From Phallus indusiatus (lineage: Eukaryota; Basidiomycota; Agaricomycetes; Phallales; Phallaceae), in contig JAQFWX010000044.1 in NCBI GenBank assembly GCA_027605045.1, forward strand, positions 1 to 64,000: 64,000 bases of DNA, read 5' to 3'. This document shows, in pieces, positions 35,418 through 48,300 of the stretch (the stretch's first letter is position 1; each line of letters opens with the position of its first letter). A model generated the notes under the pieces. The model made no database searches, was not told the origin of the DNA, and worked only from the letters and a program-made list of their open reading frames with translations. The position numbers and the translations under genes are program-made.

Positions 35418-36488
35418 TTTGAAAGATGAATTCGGGTACTGAGAAAGTCGGAGACTCGGAGTAAGGGACAACGGGCCGTTACTTAATTTTGTGTGAAAAG
35501 TTCCGTTCCTCATTATATTACATTCCCAACACGTGATATATAGAAAATATTTATTCGACGTACGTTGTCGTGCGTGTGGCAACGTGAAATATGTACTAGG
35601 ATCATGAGATAAAGTTTCTGACTTATCTACTACTTAACATATCTCCAGTTAACCTCATCTCGGTTCTAGCCAAGTACACCAGACCAGCCGCTTCTCCGAA
35701 CAGCGACGATCTATGGCTTTCAAGAACGACGCACCTGATTTCAATAAAACGGTACCATTAGAAGGGAACCGAAGATAACAAGCCATGAGGCAGTTGGGGT
35801 TTATTAGCGGGGAGGCAGCCATCTTCAACGAAGAAAAGGATATAGTACAGCCTCTTCGAATAAGTTAAAGCAAATATTAATCCCCGGCAGACCAATAAAC
35901 GCCTGACTGTTCTCTTTCATGGGAAGAACATAAAAACGTTAGGCGAATACAGTGCTTGTGGCAACGGAGGAATCCCCTCGTGACAAAGAAAAATGATTTC
36001 GGCTGGTTTGCTGAGACTGAGTTTTTGGCTTTTTGGAGAACCAGAGCTTCTCTTCTAGCGATCGAAGAAGTAAACAACAATCTCGTTTATTATGTGTATC
36101 CACTTGAAAGAACAAAGAAGGCGTGAGTGAGTCGGTGAGTCAGTCAATCTTGAATTAGTCAAAGGCGGATAAAAATGTGAAAACGCCCGTGATGGTCGGT
36201 TTGCCAGTTAGTAAGGGCAATCTAGAACTACAATCTAGAACTAGATGTTTATTCTGCAAAGGTAAATTTAGCAAAAGGGCCGTCTTGTTTCTAGAAAAAA
36301 AGGGGTACGTAGGTAAAAGTGTCCCTGCTCATTCAAGATTCCGATTAAAGAAACGCGCTTTGACACGGGGGGGTGCTCATTCTAGTCCCTAGTAATTTTT
36401 GCCCGCGGAGTCGATAAATCTGACAGCGGTGACCAAAGCGAGGTATGAGTGCTGTTAGTAATGCTGTTGACCTCACCTGACATCCTTG
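35418..36488. other. Intergenic
   Basis: About 1.07 kb without a supported gene; it holds the promoter of the formamidase gene. Two ctagaact-type short direct repeats lie at about 36220-36245 (tctagaact twice). Nothing else stood out. Confidence 0.45.
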
Positions 36489-37080
36489 TCAAATCACGAG
36501 AGTCAAAAAATCCATTGGTTCTTGATAAGAGTTTTCAGTTAAACGAACCACTAAAGACTCGCCAAAAGGAGGGCGAGGAGGTTCGGTAAACCTATAGGAA
36601 CGCATTTCTTCAAAAATAATCACATCTCCAGGTATCAATGTCCGTGTTTCGGGAAACCTGTGGAGGCGAGAGGTTTTTATTGGGCATTTGGTCCATATCA
36701 TATCATGTCAATGAATAAAAATTATGTTTCGATCTCTTCATTGCTTATACCGAAAGTTTATTTTAGGATTCGTTTAATTCGTTGTTTGGTGGCCTTTAAT
36801 TCCTTTGATATGTCAGATGATTCGATGTATGGCTTTCTGTTTACCGCAGGTCAAGATTCTATCTTCATTTCTGAAAAAACAAGATCAAGGACCGACTTAC
36901 TACGTTGTACCCCTCACCCACTACTCAGAACCCCAATTAATGGATAAATGAGCTTCTCTACTCATATAATTTACACACTTGAAAATTGATTTCAAAAAAC
37001 CGTCATTCATCCATCTCGTGCAAGACACAGAGAAAGAAAACGACTATAACTCACCTTTCTCCCCGAAGCTAACTGACATG
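36489..37080 (-). CDS. Possible small gene of unknown function
   Basis: A candidate only. A minus-strand last exon ending at 36489 reads TLIPGDVIIFEEMRSYRFTE and PPRPPFGESLVVRLTENSYQ, which looks like a real structured protein. Upstream on the same strand, MSVSFGEK (from 37080) with a good donor, then LIYPLIGVLSSG and NEDRILTCG with splice-like borders, could be its earlier exons. I could not find a clean junction between NEDRILTCG and the last exon without a stop. No family was recognised. Confidence 0.3.
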
Positions 37081-40000
37081 ACGCGTAAGAAATAAAACTA
37101 AAACTCATAAACCCAAGTCACACATGCTTGTCTGGTCACAGAAAAAAATCTCCAAGCGCCCTGCCCTGCGATCTCTTTGATGTTAGTCCCACATGCGGTT
37201 GTCAATCTTCTTTGCCCCTCAGATCTGAATGTTTCTGGCTATCTCCAAGTTCTTTCTCGCTGCGGTATCCGTCGGACGGAGGGAGGGGGAAGTTGCAAAC
37301 CCGATCACAAGTCCGATTATTTATGTAGTGACTAATTCAAAAGTTACCGACTCACTGTGATGCATGAAAATCAGAATCTCTTCATGTTCAAATCCATCCA
37401 CGTCTTCAACATATATTACCTTGCCTGATATGGCTAACTGGTTGAACTTATGTAGTACCCTAAATACATTTTTTTTCTAGTGCTATACGTAGCTCACATT
37501 GAAATATTTATCTACTATATCAAATGATGTCACTATTACAATTCAGTATTACATACCTTACCTTACTATGTTAGTTGCGGACTTGGCAAAAGAGGCACGC
37601 TAAAGCCCAAAACTTTGGTTCGCAGCGCGTAAAAAAAAAAACGGGGTTCGAAAGTTTCAAAACTTTGATTATCAAAAGTAAGCACATATACCGATATAGA
37701 TATATGTGTATAGTGAAAAATTTCTGTTCACATCAGTGTTCATTTTCCAATTGCTGAAACTTTTTTTCATTTAGACGGGTGAATGTATGTACGACTATGA
37801 CTAAAGTAAGTACCAAAAAAATGTCCCAGGACTCAGGGTGGAGTATACTATCTGCGCTCACTCTTACGTGTGTAACATCCGCCCTTTCCATCTGAAGAGA
37901 GCAGGTTAGGTTGTAAATACGGGTTGATCTCGCGGTTTCTCCCTTTCATGGGGATCAACTCGGAAAGAGGGATTTCTCGGATTTACGCTGTTCGTCTATA
38001 CATAATGTATGTTAAACCTTAAAACATTAGGCATACTAATATATATATGTGTATATGTATCTGTATGTATGTAAGTATGTACATCGAACAGGGTCGGCAA
38101 AAAAGGTGTTTTTGATATTGTACTTTTTTTATTTTTTTTGATCCTCGGATCCTTTGTTCACACATGGCATTTTAATTTTCCTAATCGCATGCATAGTATC
38201 GCCAATGCACCCGATAAATCAATTAATTAGCACCGCTACAAAAAACCACAGTATATGGTACATAGTACGTATGTAATAATAATAAGTTAATGAAAAAAAT
38301 GCTATTCTCCTGATTCCCCTCGCACAATATAATTCACCGGAGTACATCATCATCATCATCCTTGAGTGTCAAAACAGTGAACCTTATAGCTAGCTTCAGC
38401 CACTGCGTTCAAGGTTCAAGAACAATGCGAATCAAAAAATCCGGTCAATTCTGTCAACGTCAGCAGCATTTGTTAAACACATCAGTGCATGCACATGCAA
38501 TCCCGGACCTATTGTTGGTGTGTGCTGTGTTTGTTGGTTAGGTTTTTGCCAAGATCAATATCAGTAAGCCCGTTGAAGGGTTTGAGTAACCAAATAGCAG
38601 TATGTATTATTAGGACCAATCCCGCTCTTGACTTATTTCAGTTGGATTCACTAACAGTGTGCATGGTCCCAGGTCAGCCTTGTGTGCGTGGAAAAAAAAA
38701 AAGGAGGATAACTTTAATGAATGAATGACATGCCAATAGTACCCGGGTACCCTGTCAACTGCGAGACTGTCTCACAGCGGTCAATCTAATCATTGAAGTA
38801 AAAGGACACTTGTGATTTCTGACATCGTCGACGTTTTTTTTACTCACGAAAATCGACGGTGTAAAATGTATGCGACATATCATGAGAAATTCACCGGCGG
38901 GCTTAATAGCGTTGTCCGTCCGTCCGTTCGTCCGAACCTGATTCAGATTCAGAGGAGTGCTCCCATTGTGTACATGTATCAGCAACCACAGGTTGAATCA
39001 AAGATGAACAGGGACAAATCAGGTTTTTTTACAGATGTTAGGTTAACGTTGTAGACACCATCAAGGAACCGAGATCTACGTAAATTCGTGGTTTAATACA
39101 TACAGCCTTCTGGGTATTATTATTCTTTTTTGATAATAGTGATAACTCCCCCAGGGTCCCGGGTATTTACATTTTGGAAATCCATACATGGCAAAAATAT
39201 CTCAACCATAGTCACGGTACTAGTACTAGTACTGGAGCCGAAAAAAAAAGACAAGAACACTCAATGTTTCCGATGCGAAGATAAGGGAGCTACGTAAAGG
39301 GCACACAGATGGGAACAAAAAAAAGGTAGGAGAAGGGAAAGATGAGACTCCAAATAGACGAACAAGCATCTTACAACAGAGGGTATGGAGCGGGATGTAC
39401 ACAGTTTTAGAAGAAGTAGAATCGGAGCGGGGGGGACGTGGTCATAGACGTTATGTTACACACAGGAGAAAGATGGGGGAAGAGGATTAAGCGAGTAGAG
39501 TTTATACTAAGAGTAATTAAATCGCAAGAAGCGAGACGGGAGAAGACAAACAAGACAAACAAAAGGAAATATGAGCAACGGGCATATGGGAGGATACTCA
39601 GGAAGACGATGAATGAATGAACCGAGCAGAAGCAATGGGCATGAACAATTTGAGTGGGTTTCAAATGAGAAAAGAGGACGCTGGGGCCAACAAAACCAGA
39701 AGCGGGGACAATCGGGAGAGATAGGGACAAAAGGTAAAGCAAGCAAGCATGTGTCGTGAAGAGACGTAGTACGGGTCGTTTCAGACGGATTCAATGGATA
39801 GTGAGAGAGAGAAGGAAAAAAAGAATAGCTGACAAGTTTGATCTCGTTTCAACCGGAGCACGTCTCAACATGTGTGAGAGAGAGGAGACAGGAGGTGAGA
39901 AAAAACAATGAAGTTATAAAGGTGGATCTAAGGTATGTCAAACAGATGAATAACAATAGAAAAGGGTCGGTGAAAAGAGGAAGGAAGAAAAGGCGAAACA

Positions 40001-40116
40001 GAGAATAACAATAGTAAAAAAAAGTACAAACATAGAAAATAGAGGGGGTATCCACCTTTTTTCAAACTAGTACAAAGAGAATTTAAGAGGGGTCCACAAC
40101 GCGCTAGCTTCTCAGC
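37081..40116. other. Long non-coding stretch downstream of the zinc-finger gene
   Basis: About 3 kb with no supported coding segment. It contains simple runs (TA/TG repeats at about 38040-38080, cat repeats at about 38345, gtactagtactagtac at about 39220) and, from about 39240 to 40060, a strongly purine-rich plus strand. Transcribed leftward, the latter would be a long C/U-rich 3' untranslated region of the zinc-finger gene. Confidence 0.5.
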
Positions 40117-42179
40117 TTAGCTTACGCCAATGCCCTGCTCGATTTCCGTAACGCAAGCGGAACATAAGCCGTCTTTCCCGTAACGACCCATTTTTCCCGG
40201 ACTATAGAAAACAAATAACATCACGTTAGAAAGAGAGTTCCTTTTTGAAGAGACAAAACACTGAACCATCTTGCACAAGGGGCCTGTTCACGCATATGAC
40301 GGTCCGCATCTTGAGGCCGTCCAAACTGCTTCCCACTAAGACAACTTAGAACAGGATCATATGATGAAACGCAATGCAACCTTACCATGCACAGTCATAT
40401 CTCTTTTTACCTTCATGACTGAGCTTATGACTCGCCCGATCTTGCTTTCTCACGGCCTTCCTGCATTTAGGACACATCCAAGCTCTTCGTCCACCAATAC
40501 ATCCTTGTTCAGATTGTTGAAAGAACGTGTCCAAATCAGCCGTCGGAATACTGTGCGTCTCGGTAAGTTTATGTTCGACAGCGCTCGGAGGATCAGGAGT
40601 TACGGCCGGATTATTAGACTTGGATCCACTGGCCGTAGCGCTGCGCCGAGATCTGGTAGCTGACTTTGAGGACTCGGTGGTGCTGATGGTGGTAGTAGTA
40701 GTTCGAGCTTGCGAGTTTCCGGGTACCGGTCCATTCAAAATGGGAGATTTACCGCTCGAGCCAGAGTTTGTTCCTATACATAGACAAGAGAGGGAGAAAA
40801 TTTTTCTCAGTTGACAAAGACCAGGGTTAAGCAGACCAAAATAAAAAAGCGATCTTTACCGGATTGATAACCAGTATCTAACGATGGAGTATCCGGGCTA
40901 TTACCGACTAAAAGCGATTTAGACACGTTCCGCTTTAGACGGAAGAGCCCTGTGTCAATCGCCAAACTAGAGTTAGAGCGATTCGAAGGCGCCGGAAGAA
41001 TATTAGCGTGTCGCACTGCGGGACGTGTGGTAATAATGGGAGATAGAGAAGCTGCGGGAGATTGAGAAGGGACTGTCATGGGTGGTAAGGGTGGCGACAT
41101 TGAGCTGGTTGCCACGGGGGAAAAGCCAGCAGATTCTGAATGCGGAGATGACATGTTGCTTGTCCCGGATGACGCCTTGTCACTTTGGTGGTGTGTAGTG
41201 GTAGAAGTCGAAGAATAGTTCATTATGGATGAATACTCGGCCGGCGATACTGAGTCTGGGTATTGTTGTTCAGTAGGAGAAATATAAGGGGCGATAGGCT
41301 CGGGACTAGTCGTGTACTCGGGCTTCACGACTTCTCCATCAGCTCGGGTTCCCATCGAGTTGGGAACCGTAACATGTGGAGAGCACCCAATCTTTCCGGT
41401 TTGGACCGTCATAAACGACTGGTCGTTAATCGCTGCTGCTGCTGATGATGATGTTGATGATGATGGTGCAGCAGTAGCACCGGGCGAGGGATTCGGGGGC
41501 ATCCCTTCGATGGGCTTTGTGGTTTTCTTTCGAGGTTTCATGCGTATGAACTGATTTGTGTTTGAACACAGTCGTTCAAAGGCCTCCATATCCCTCATAC
41601 CGGCCTCGGACCATGGTTCGGACAGACCGACGCGGTGGCCCTCACTGATCATGTGAGGAAGATTGGCGGGAAGATTGGCGGGAATGGATGGGGGTAATGG
41701 AGCCAAGTTGAAGCGATTGTGAGAGTAAGAGATTGCCGGCGGGGCGGGGGGACTTTGTTGTTGTTGTTCTTGTTGTTGGTGTTGTTGTTGAACGTCATAG
41801 ACATAGTTATCGGCGTGGTTGGTAGGGAAATGCGAGTAAGTATACGAGGGTTCTGTTTGGTAGTTTGTCGTCATAGCGGAGGACATTGTGGGTGTTGGAT
41901 AAGAGCCCGAGGTGTCCATATCGAAAGATGGTGAGAGGTGAGCGATAGCCGCTATATAAAACAAAGCCGGAAAAGATTCGTATAACAGTGAGCCAAGTCG
42001 AGCACGATATGCGTGCACAACTTACGTTGCTGATGTTGCTGAGCACTAGTATTCCAAGGATCCACTATTTCCCCTGAATTTTGCAGGTTGTTGTGATTAG
42101 ATGGGTGGATCCGGGGTTGAAATTCCATATCGGACGTAGTGGGCCAGTAAGAGCCCTCCATATCCATACTACTTTGCAT
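40117..42179 (-). CDS. Gln/Ser/Pro-rich zinc-finger protein with composite Cys/His module (paralog A)
   Basis: A probable transcription regulator of about 590 residues. The N-terminal 480 residues are disordered, with a CAG/CAA-encoded Gln tract (41755-41790) and Ser/Pro/Thr-rich stretches. One short conserved-looking block, RLCSNTNQFIRMKPRKKTTK, lies about residue 170. The C terminus carries three metal-binding units in a row: a C2H2 finger (CPKCRKAVRKQDRASHKLSH, C-x2-C-x11-H-x3-H), a CxC-x12-H-x6-C unit (CACGKQFGRPQDADRH, QAPC) and a C-x2-C...C-x2-C knuckle (CARC, GRYGKDGLCSAC). Two late introns each split a cysteine codon after TG, placed exactly as in the protein at 59858-60775. Start MQSSMDMEGSYW at 42179; the longer frame opens with GTG and was not used. 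DNA binding is inferred from the first finger. Confidence 0.8.
41755..41790 (-). repeat. CAG/CAA tract coding polyglutamine
   Basis: An imperfect run of Gln and a few His codons inside the disordered N-terminal half of zinc-finger protein A; likely variable in length between strains. Confidence 0.8.
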
Positions 42180-42194
42180 TTGCGAGTGCGAGTG

Positions 42195-42340
42195 TGTGTG
42201 TGTGCTCAACACTTGGTACGACGAGGAGGAGAAGGGAGAAAGATGACGGAGGGAAGGGGAGAGGGAGAGAGAAAGAAGGGAACTTATATAACCGGACGAG
42301 GCAGAGCGAGGAAGGAGAGGACGGACTCAAAATTGATAAT
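42195..42340 (-). promoter_or_regulatory. C/T-rich leader or promoter block of the zinc-finger gene
   Basis: Directly upstream of the start codon the minus strand is almost all C and T. Such pyrimidine tracts are common just before transcription starts in filamentous fungi. A (GT)n run at about 42190-42204 sits beside the start. Confidence 0.45.
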
Positions 42341-45300
42341 ATATAAGTCCTGTATAGAGTATCTTTACACCAAAAAGACAGGACACTCGAAGCGGTTAAG
42401 CGAGGAAACTCCGACACTAGCGGATTTGTCACTCACAAGTCACAAAGATACCGTGGTTGCAGCTCCGCTTCAAATTGGGTCCTCCATTCATCTCCTCCCC
42501 GCAGCGCTCGGGGTCCTTTCCCCGTAGTAACAGCTTTGCTAGAAATTAAAAAAAATTAAAAACCCATTAATGTAGGGGAGTTTAGCCTTGCTTGAATTTA
42601 TGTATTATTTTAGATATATTATAGTAAATTATATATATTCAATTCCAGCTGCTCGACATAATTCTAAAAACAGTATGTGCAGAAGAGGGCCTTCTCCTCA
42701 TCTCCATTCCCTTATCTCAGATCCGCTATCAAATAAATACACAGTCCATGTATTTATGTGTTGCATGTAATTCGCAATTCGTCTACCGCATTCGGCACTC
42801 GTCTTTGTCCGTGACCTTGGCTGCTGCTCCCATTCCATTCTCATGGTCCGCTCAGGAAGTGCATGGCTCCTCGACTGTTTTGGTAGATGTTCTCCGTTAC
42901 ATAACCGTGCCTTATCGTGTCCTATCGTACTCCAAAAGGCGCATGCACATGCACATGCATGCACACTAGCAAAAAAAAGAACGGACCAAGGTGGCTGATG
43001 CGTCTAAAACCGTCGCGTAAGAGTAGCTGTCAACAACAACAATACAAGCTCTTTTTACACGCGTACCCAGTTCAAATAGCCCTTTATTTTTAGGGGTGCC
43101 TTTTTTTTCTTACCAAAAGGACAAAACCTTTGAAATAATTATGTGATCATGATGTCGCTCTTTTGGAAATTGGATGAATTGCGGCTCTCAACGAAGGGAT
43201 GGTAGGTAATACACATCACTCTCCCGTGCTCGTTTAAATAAATTATGTATATAGAATTACGTTAACGGTGCCAAATAGTGCTGCATACTTCCAGATCTTT
43301 GCCAGCTCCAGTTTTGTTCTGGGTTCTGCTCGGTACACCCGACGCTTCGCGCTTCCTCATATGATTTCAAATCCAGCACTGAGAACCTTCTCGGTCATGT
43401 CATAGACACACAACACCATAACACGGCTAAGTTTTAAAACGTCTACATACTACTATTCCTCTAGCCGAATCCATTCAACACGCACTTTATGCACTTTGCC
43501 TTCTAGTCTTGGCAGACAAGTCATGCACGTATCCATACAGTGACATATGTCCTCCCAAAAGGCATCGCGAAGTCCAACTATTAGCTTGGCAATCATTTTT
43601 TTATACTACCCGAAAGGCACCTGGTTGAAATCCCCAGACTTCTTTTTTCTCCCCCCCTTTGCCTCTCAGCCCTCGACAGTCCGAAATCCAATCAATTCAA
43701 CAGGACATGGAAGCGGTCGCTCCGGCCCGAGTAGCATTTTACAATTCAACTCGCTCCGCTCCCCCTTTCAGCGCTTCAACGCTGGAAATTATGTAAACTC
43801 TTCTCCATTAGTTTGGAACACCCATTTTTGTTTGCCGTATGTATATGTACTACTAAATTGATCAGTCCGTGCTTGATTGAGAGAACACGCGAATGTTTTG
43901 AAATCCTTCTTTCGTCGCGCTGGACAGCTTCAGATCTCAGAACTGGAATCCCGCTTTGCTCACACCAGTGCGCCTTCGAAACCAATCGGTATCCTCGCGT
44001 GAGTAAGAACGCAACTGAAACAAAAGGAACCACTAAAAGTCTCATTAGTTACTTCCCCCCAATCTTCTAACTTACTTACTACGATCTCGTAAACCTTCCC
44101 AAGCGTCACGGCTGGTTTCCTTCACCCCCCACACCACCCCATTCAAATGTAAATTGCCAGTGAGAAAAGAAGTTCGATTCGGGGATCCATCATATCATCC
44201 CAAGTGGATTGAAAGCCGTATGCATTGACCCTGACCAGTGGGGGGACAAGACAAAGCATGGGCACGCGCCTTTTTTTTTTGTTTTTTTTTTCTTAAAAAA
44301 GAATTGTGACAAAGTAAATTGGGCATATGTCCCCCCCCCTATTTCTTTCCTCGTCACCCTCTCAGAACCAATTCGCGAGGGGGGCGTGGAGGGGCCTTTC
44401 AATGTTCTTTTCAGCGTTCTTTCCTTCGCGCTATGCAATAAACACCCGTTTTCGGAACTCCGGCCCTGAACTTCCTTGAGGGATACATAGTAAACGTCAA
44501 ATGATAAATAATATGAACATTGAGCCCACACGGAAGAGTCTCAAAAAATGAGGTAAATCCGAGCAATATTAAAAACAAACTATTGATTAATTGGACTCGT
44601 GGCTCTTACTAGAACTGGTTAAGAGTGCGTGTTTGTGACGCAGTGCGTAAGTAATACTGATAGGTATGTATCTGAAGCTTCTCTCACTATTTAGTAGGCT
44701 AAACATGACGGAAAGACCGACCATCAGAATTCGAAGTTTGAAACGGCCCTACTGTTTATCCTGAAAAATTCTCCTCATTACCCTCGTGTAAGGTACGGAA
44801 AAGAACCTTCACATAGAACCATTGAATGGCAGGTGCAGATCGCTTTTTTCTTTATCAGTGACGTTTCTCTAATATATATACATGATTAAAAGACCTAGAC
44901 AGCACACTTCAAAGAACTCGTCTCGGTGTTCCTAGGGCCTTACCCCTGTGATAATTAAATAATTCCGAGTAGCAGGGGGGAAATCACCTATAAAATATAT
45001 CATTCGACAGAAATGACCGAGACAAGTGCACATATATGGTGTGAGAGACTAAGATCTCTCGCGAGCGCACACACACACATGAGATCATCATCCTTCGAAA
45101 TTATGTATGTGCGTGAAATTTTGACTAATTAAATTATCCCTTTGAAAAAAAAAGGAAAAGAAAAGAGAAAAGTAGCCGGAGAGCGCCTAGACTCTGACGG
45201 TTTGCCCGAACTTCCCACTCAGGTTTCCCTGTACGTCTTATAATAGTTTACCGGCATGTTGTCTCTGCGGGCGTACATAGCTCTCAGGAGTGGAGAGTCA

Positions 45301-48300
45301 CTGATCTCAGGTAGCCCATTATCGAGACACTTACTATCAGAGAGAGTCTAGTGTCTAGTATAACATTAAGCGTGAGCTATAATTGGGTTGCACCCCAGAT
45401 TACGCTTAAAAGTAAATGCCGCAAACAACAAAACCCACTGAGTACTAAGTACTAAATCAGAATCTGCAATTTAAATAACCGTCGCTTGACGTATGTTCGC
45501 CCTTTCCTCCCCCCCCCCTCCTCTCCTCTCGCGAAACGTCAGCTTTTGTTCAAATCAGGCCGACATTCGTTTGATATGGAATGTAGCGCCCACGATATCG
45601 ATATCTGATAACAAACAGTAAGTGTCAATATTGGATGTATGTTGAAATTGCCCCATGTAGTTTCGTTCGTGCTTGGCGATAGCTCATCTCTTATTTGTAA
45701 ATTACTTCTCATAGTGCGAAGCGTTTTCGCGACTCGAGATCATGTTGCGGGATCCAAGGACCTTCCAAAATTTCGAAGTCTAAGTATGACAGGAGGCCGC
45801 CGCCGCTGTCACTAACTAACTAACTCATGACTGAACCTTGAGTTTATTTTCGTATGTAGTAGAATTTTCCTGAGGCTTTTTAAAAAAAAGAGTCTAGAGC
45901 CTTGGCGTAACTCAAAGACTCAGGACACAATAGCTATCCGACGGAGAAGCTTTATATACAAATACGTCGGTCTAATTTTATGATGCACACGTTTCTTGTT
46001 CTTCGAGGATTCCAGAATTTCAAAAAAAAAAGTTTTCGACTCCCGATGAAACGAAAGAAGAAAACGTTCAGTACCCTTTTAGAATGAATACCCCAAGAAG
46101 GTACCCCCCCCCTTCACCTTCCATATTATTACTACCGATTCACCTTTCCGATCTCTTTTCAGAGGGTGCATGCTGGAATTGGCAATCGAACTGAATTCAA
46201 ATTGGGGCAGACCGAACAACCCATGTGGGTCATGTTTACGAATATACATTTCTTTTCCACAATCGTCGCCGATGCCGTTATCTATACATACGCATACGTG
46301 TTGTGCCCTTTAATGGACTAGACGGGGTTATTACTCTACTGGCGGGCTGAGAATCCATTCAAATCACGATCGTCTATTCGGTCTAGAACAATTGATCTTG
46401 GATCGGGTAGGGGCACAACCCCCCTTCCGACCTCAGGTTGTTATGTTTTAGCATACTAATCAAGTACGTGACTACTACTCTCTTTCTCAATACACTAGTA
46501 TGACATCTTGAAGCATGTGCTTTGGGAATCCTTCTATCTTTTGATCCCTTCCTCTAGGCTCTTTCACAGAATCCCACAGAGAGAAGAAATCAGCGTTGGC
46601 GATGATGTAGAGAACCTGGTGACTTCTCTGATGATTGATGATAATTGGGAGCTAAAGAGACAACGTTACTGTGTTATAGCTAAGTAGGCATGGATCAATA
46701 ACTGGTCACCCATTTTTGTTTGTAACAATTGGTTGGGAAAGCCGTTCGGTCGAAGAAATACATACATCATGATGTCCCTTCAAAGTCTGGCTTCTTCCCT
46801 GAACAAGGTTCATATATGCGGTCCTTTATGCCATAATCATTTTTTTTCGGAAATTTCGGAGGGGACGAGTTATTCATCTACATTGACCCAAAGGGGAAAT
46901 TCTGCATATAAACTGCTATTGTCCGTCTCAACATATGTAATGTTTTACTTGGCCGGTATGATGGAATATGTATGTATATGTTTGCAGATCGCTGGGCCCG
47001 AGGCGCGGTAGTCTCGAATGCTCAGAAAGATTTTGTTAATCATGATCAACCTGGCCCCTAAAGGATGCCCTGAAGGTATGCTAGAATTCTTCTGACACCT
47101 ACGTGTGTACTTTGTCCTTAAAATATCACACAAAGCCGCGGTTGCAGTTGAATTCCTCCGAATCTCATCCCGTACTACCCCCCCCTCCCGTATTCAAATG
47201 TTTCCGCAGTAAGGCCGTGTTGAACCAAATGGGATCAGTGAACCTGGTCAGTTCGGGTCTTTGGAAGATCTTCAGCGTACTCCATGAGGGACGCGACCCT
47301 GTGCTGAGACGAATGCCAAGGTGAATGCGGTATTACCGAAAAAGATTTATTTAGATTCGAGTTGGAAACTCCGTGCCAACTCGCAACTCGCATACCGTTA
47401 CGACGGTCAAGTTGTTGCATTTATTTAATACGGCTCAGCAGCATTTTTTTTATCATGATCAAACGTTTCAAACTGGGCACATTGAACAAACGGAGTAATT
47501 ATTTCCATGGATCTTATGCAAGAGATGTGTAGTAAGTAGTACGGGTTTACGGGTCAATGGTAGAGCCTTTGTTTCACGTGGCAGTGGCGACCGCACAAGG
47601 TTATGTTTCGAGGAATGTTAATTCTGGTGAATCTGGTCTCAAGCGAAGGTGTGTATGAAATTTCGTTTATACGAAATGCCAAATTGTATCCATTTCGTCA
47701 TATGCTATGCGATGCTGTAAATATTATGATATAGGAGATTGAGCACATTGCCCGAATCGGAGACAAAAACAGACTCACTGCGTAATATCTCGACGGATCA
47801 AATTCAACGTGTGCATGCGTATTTTTTCCTGCGCACGGCAAGCTGAGGACCTGCACCAAAAAAAAAACAGAAAAAGAAAAAATCAGGTATCAGAAACTGA
47901 TTTGAGAATCAAAGAAGTAACAAAACTTTCCCTTCTCCGAAAGGAGTCTGGGCAAAGGCTCATTGGAAAAGTAGTACAGCGCTATGATTTCAACCATTTT
48001 GAAAATGGAGTTCCGCAGCTCCTTCAGATTATTACCTACTCCAAATTATTAGACACCCAGCTGCAGGTTAGCAAACGAATCACGCCAGGATATCTTGTGC
48101 AGGAAAAGCCTTCTCCTTTCCCCTCTGCTATATCCTACATCCGAGTAATCAAATCCAAATTCCGAATTAAAAAAATGACCAACGGCGGAGGCAAGCTGCA
48201 CTATTTTTTTCTTCCCTTTCTCAATCAGCTAATCCTCCACTCAGCTGGCTGGTACCCGCCTTACATCGGACAGAAATAACTGGAAAGCTGCTTGCGACGC

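Noticed and set aside
43547..44531. Several 85-113-codon frames on both strands
   Set aside because: Low-complexity and homopolymer-driven composition, no splice context and mutual overlap.
47809..48279. 156-codon plus-strand frame in the long non-coding stretch
   Set aside because: It opens with GTG, has no domain, and is overlapped by A-rich simple sequence; a chance frame is likely, though transcript data could change this.
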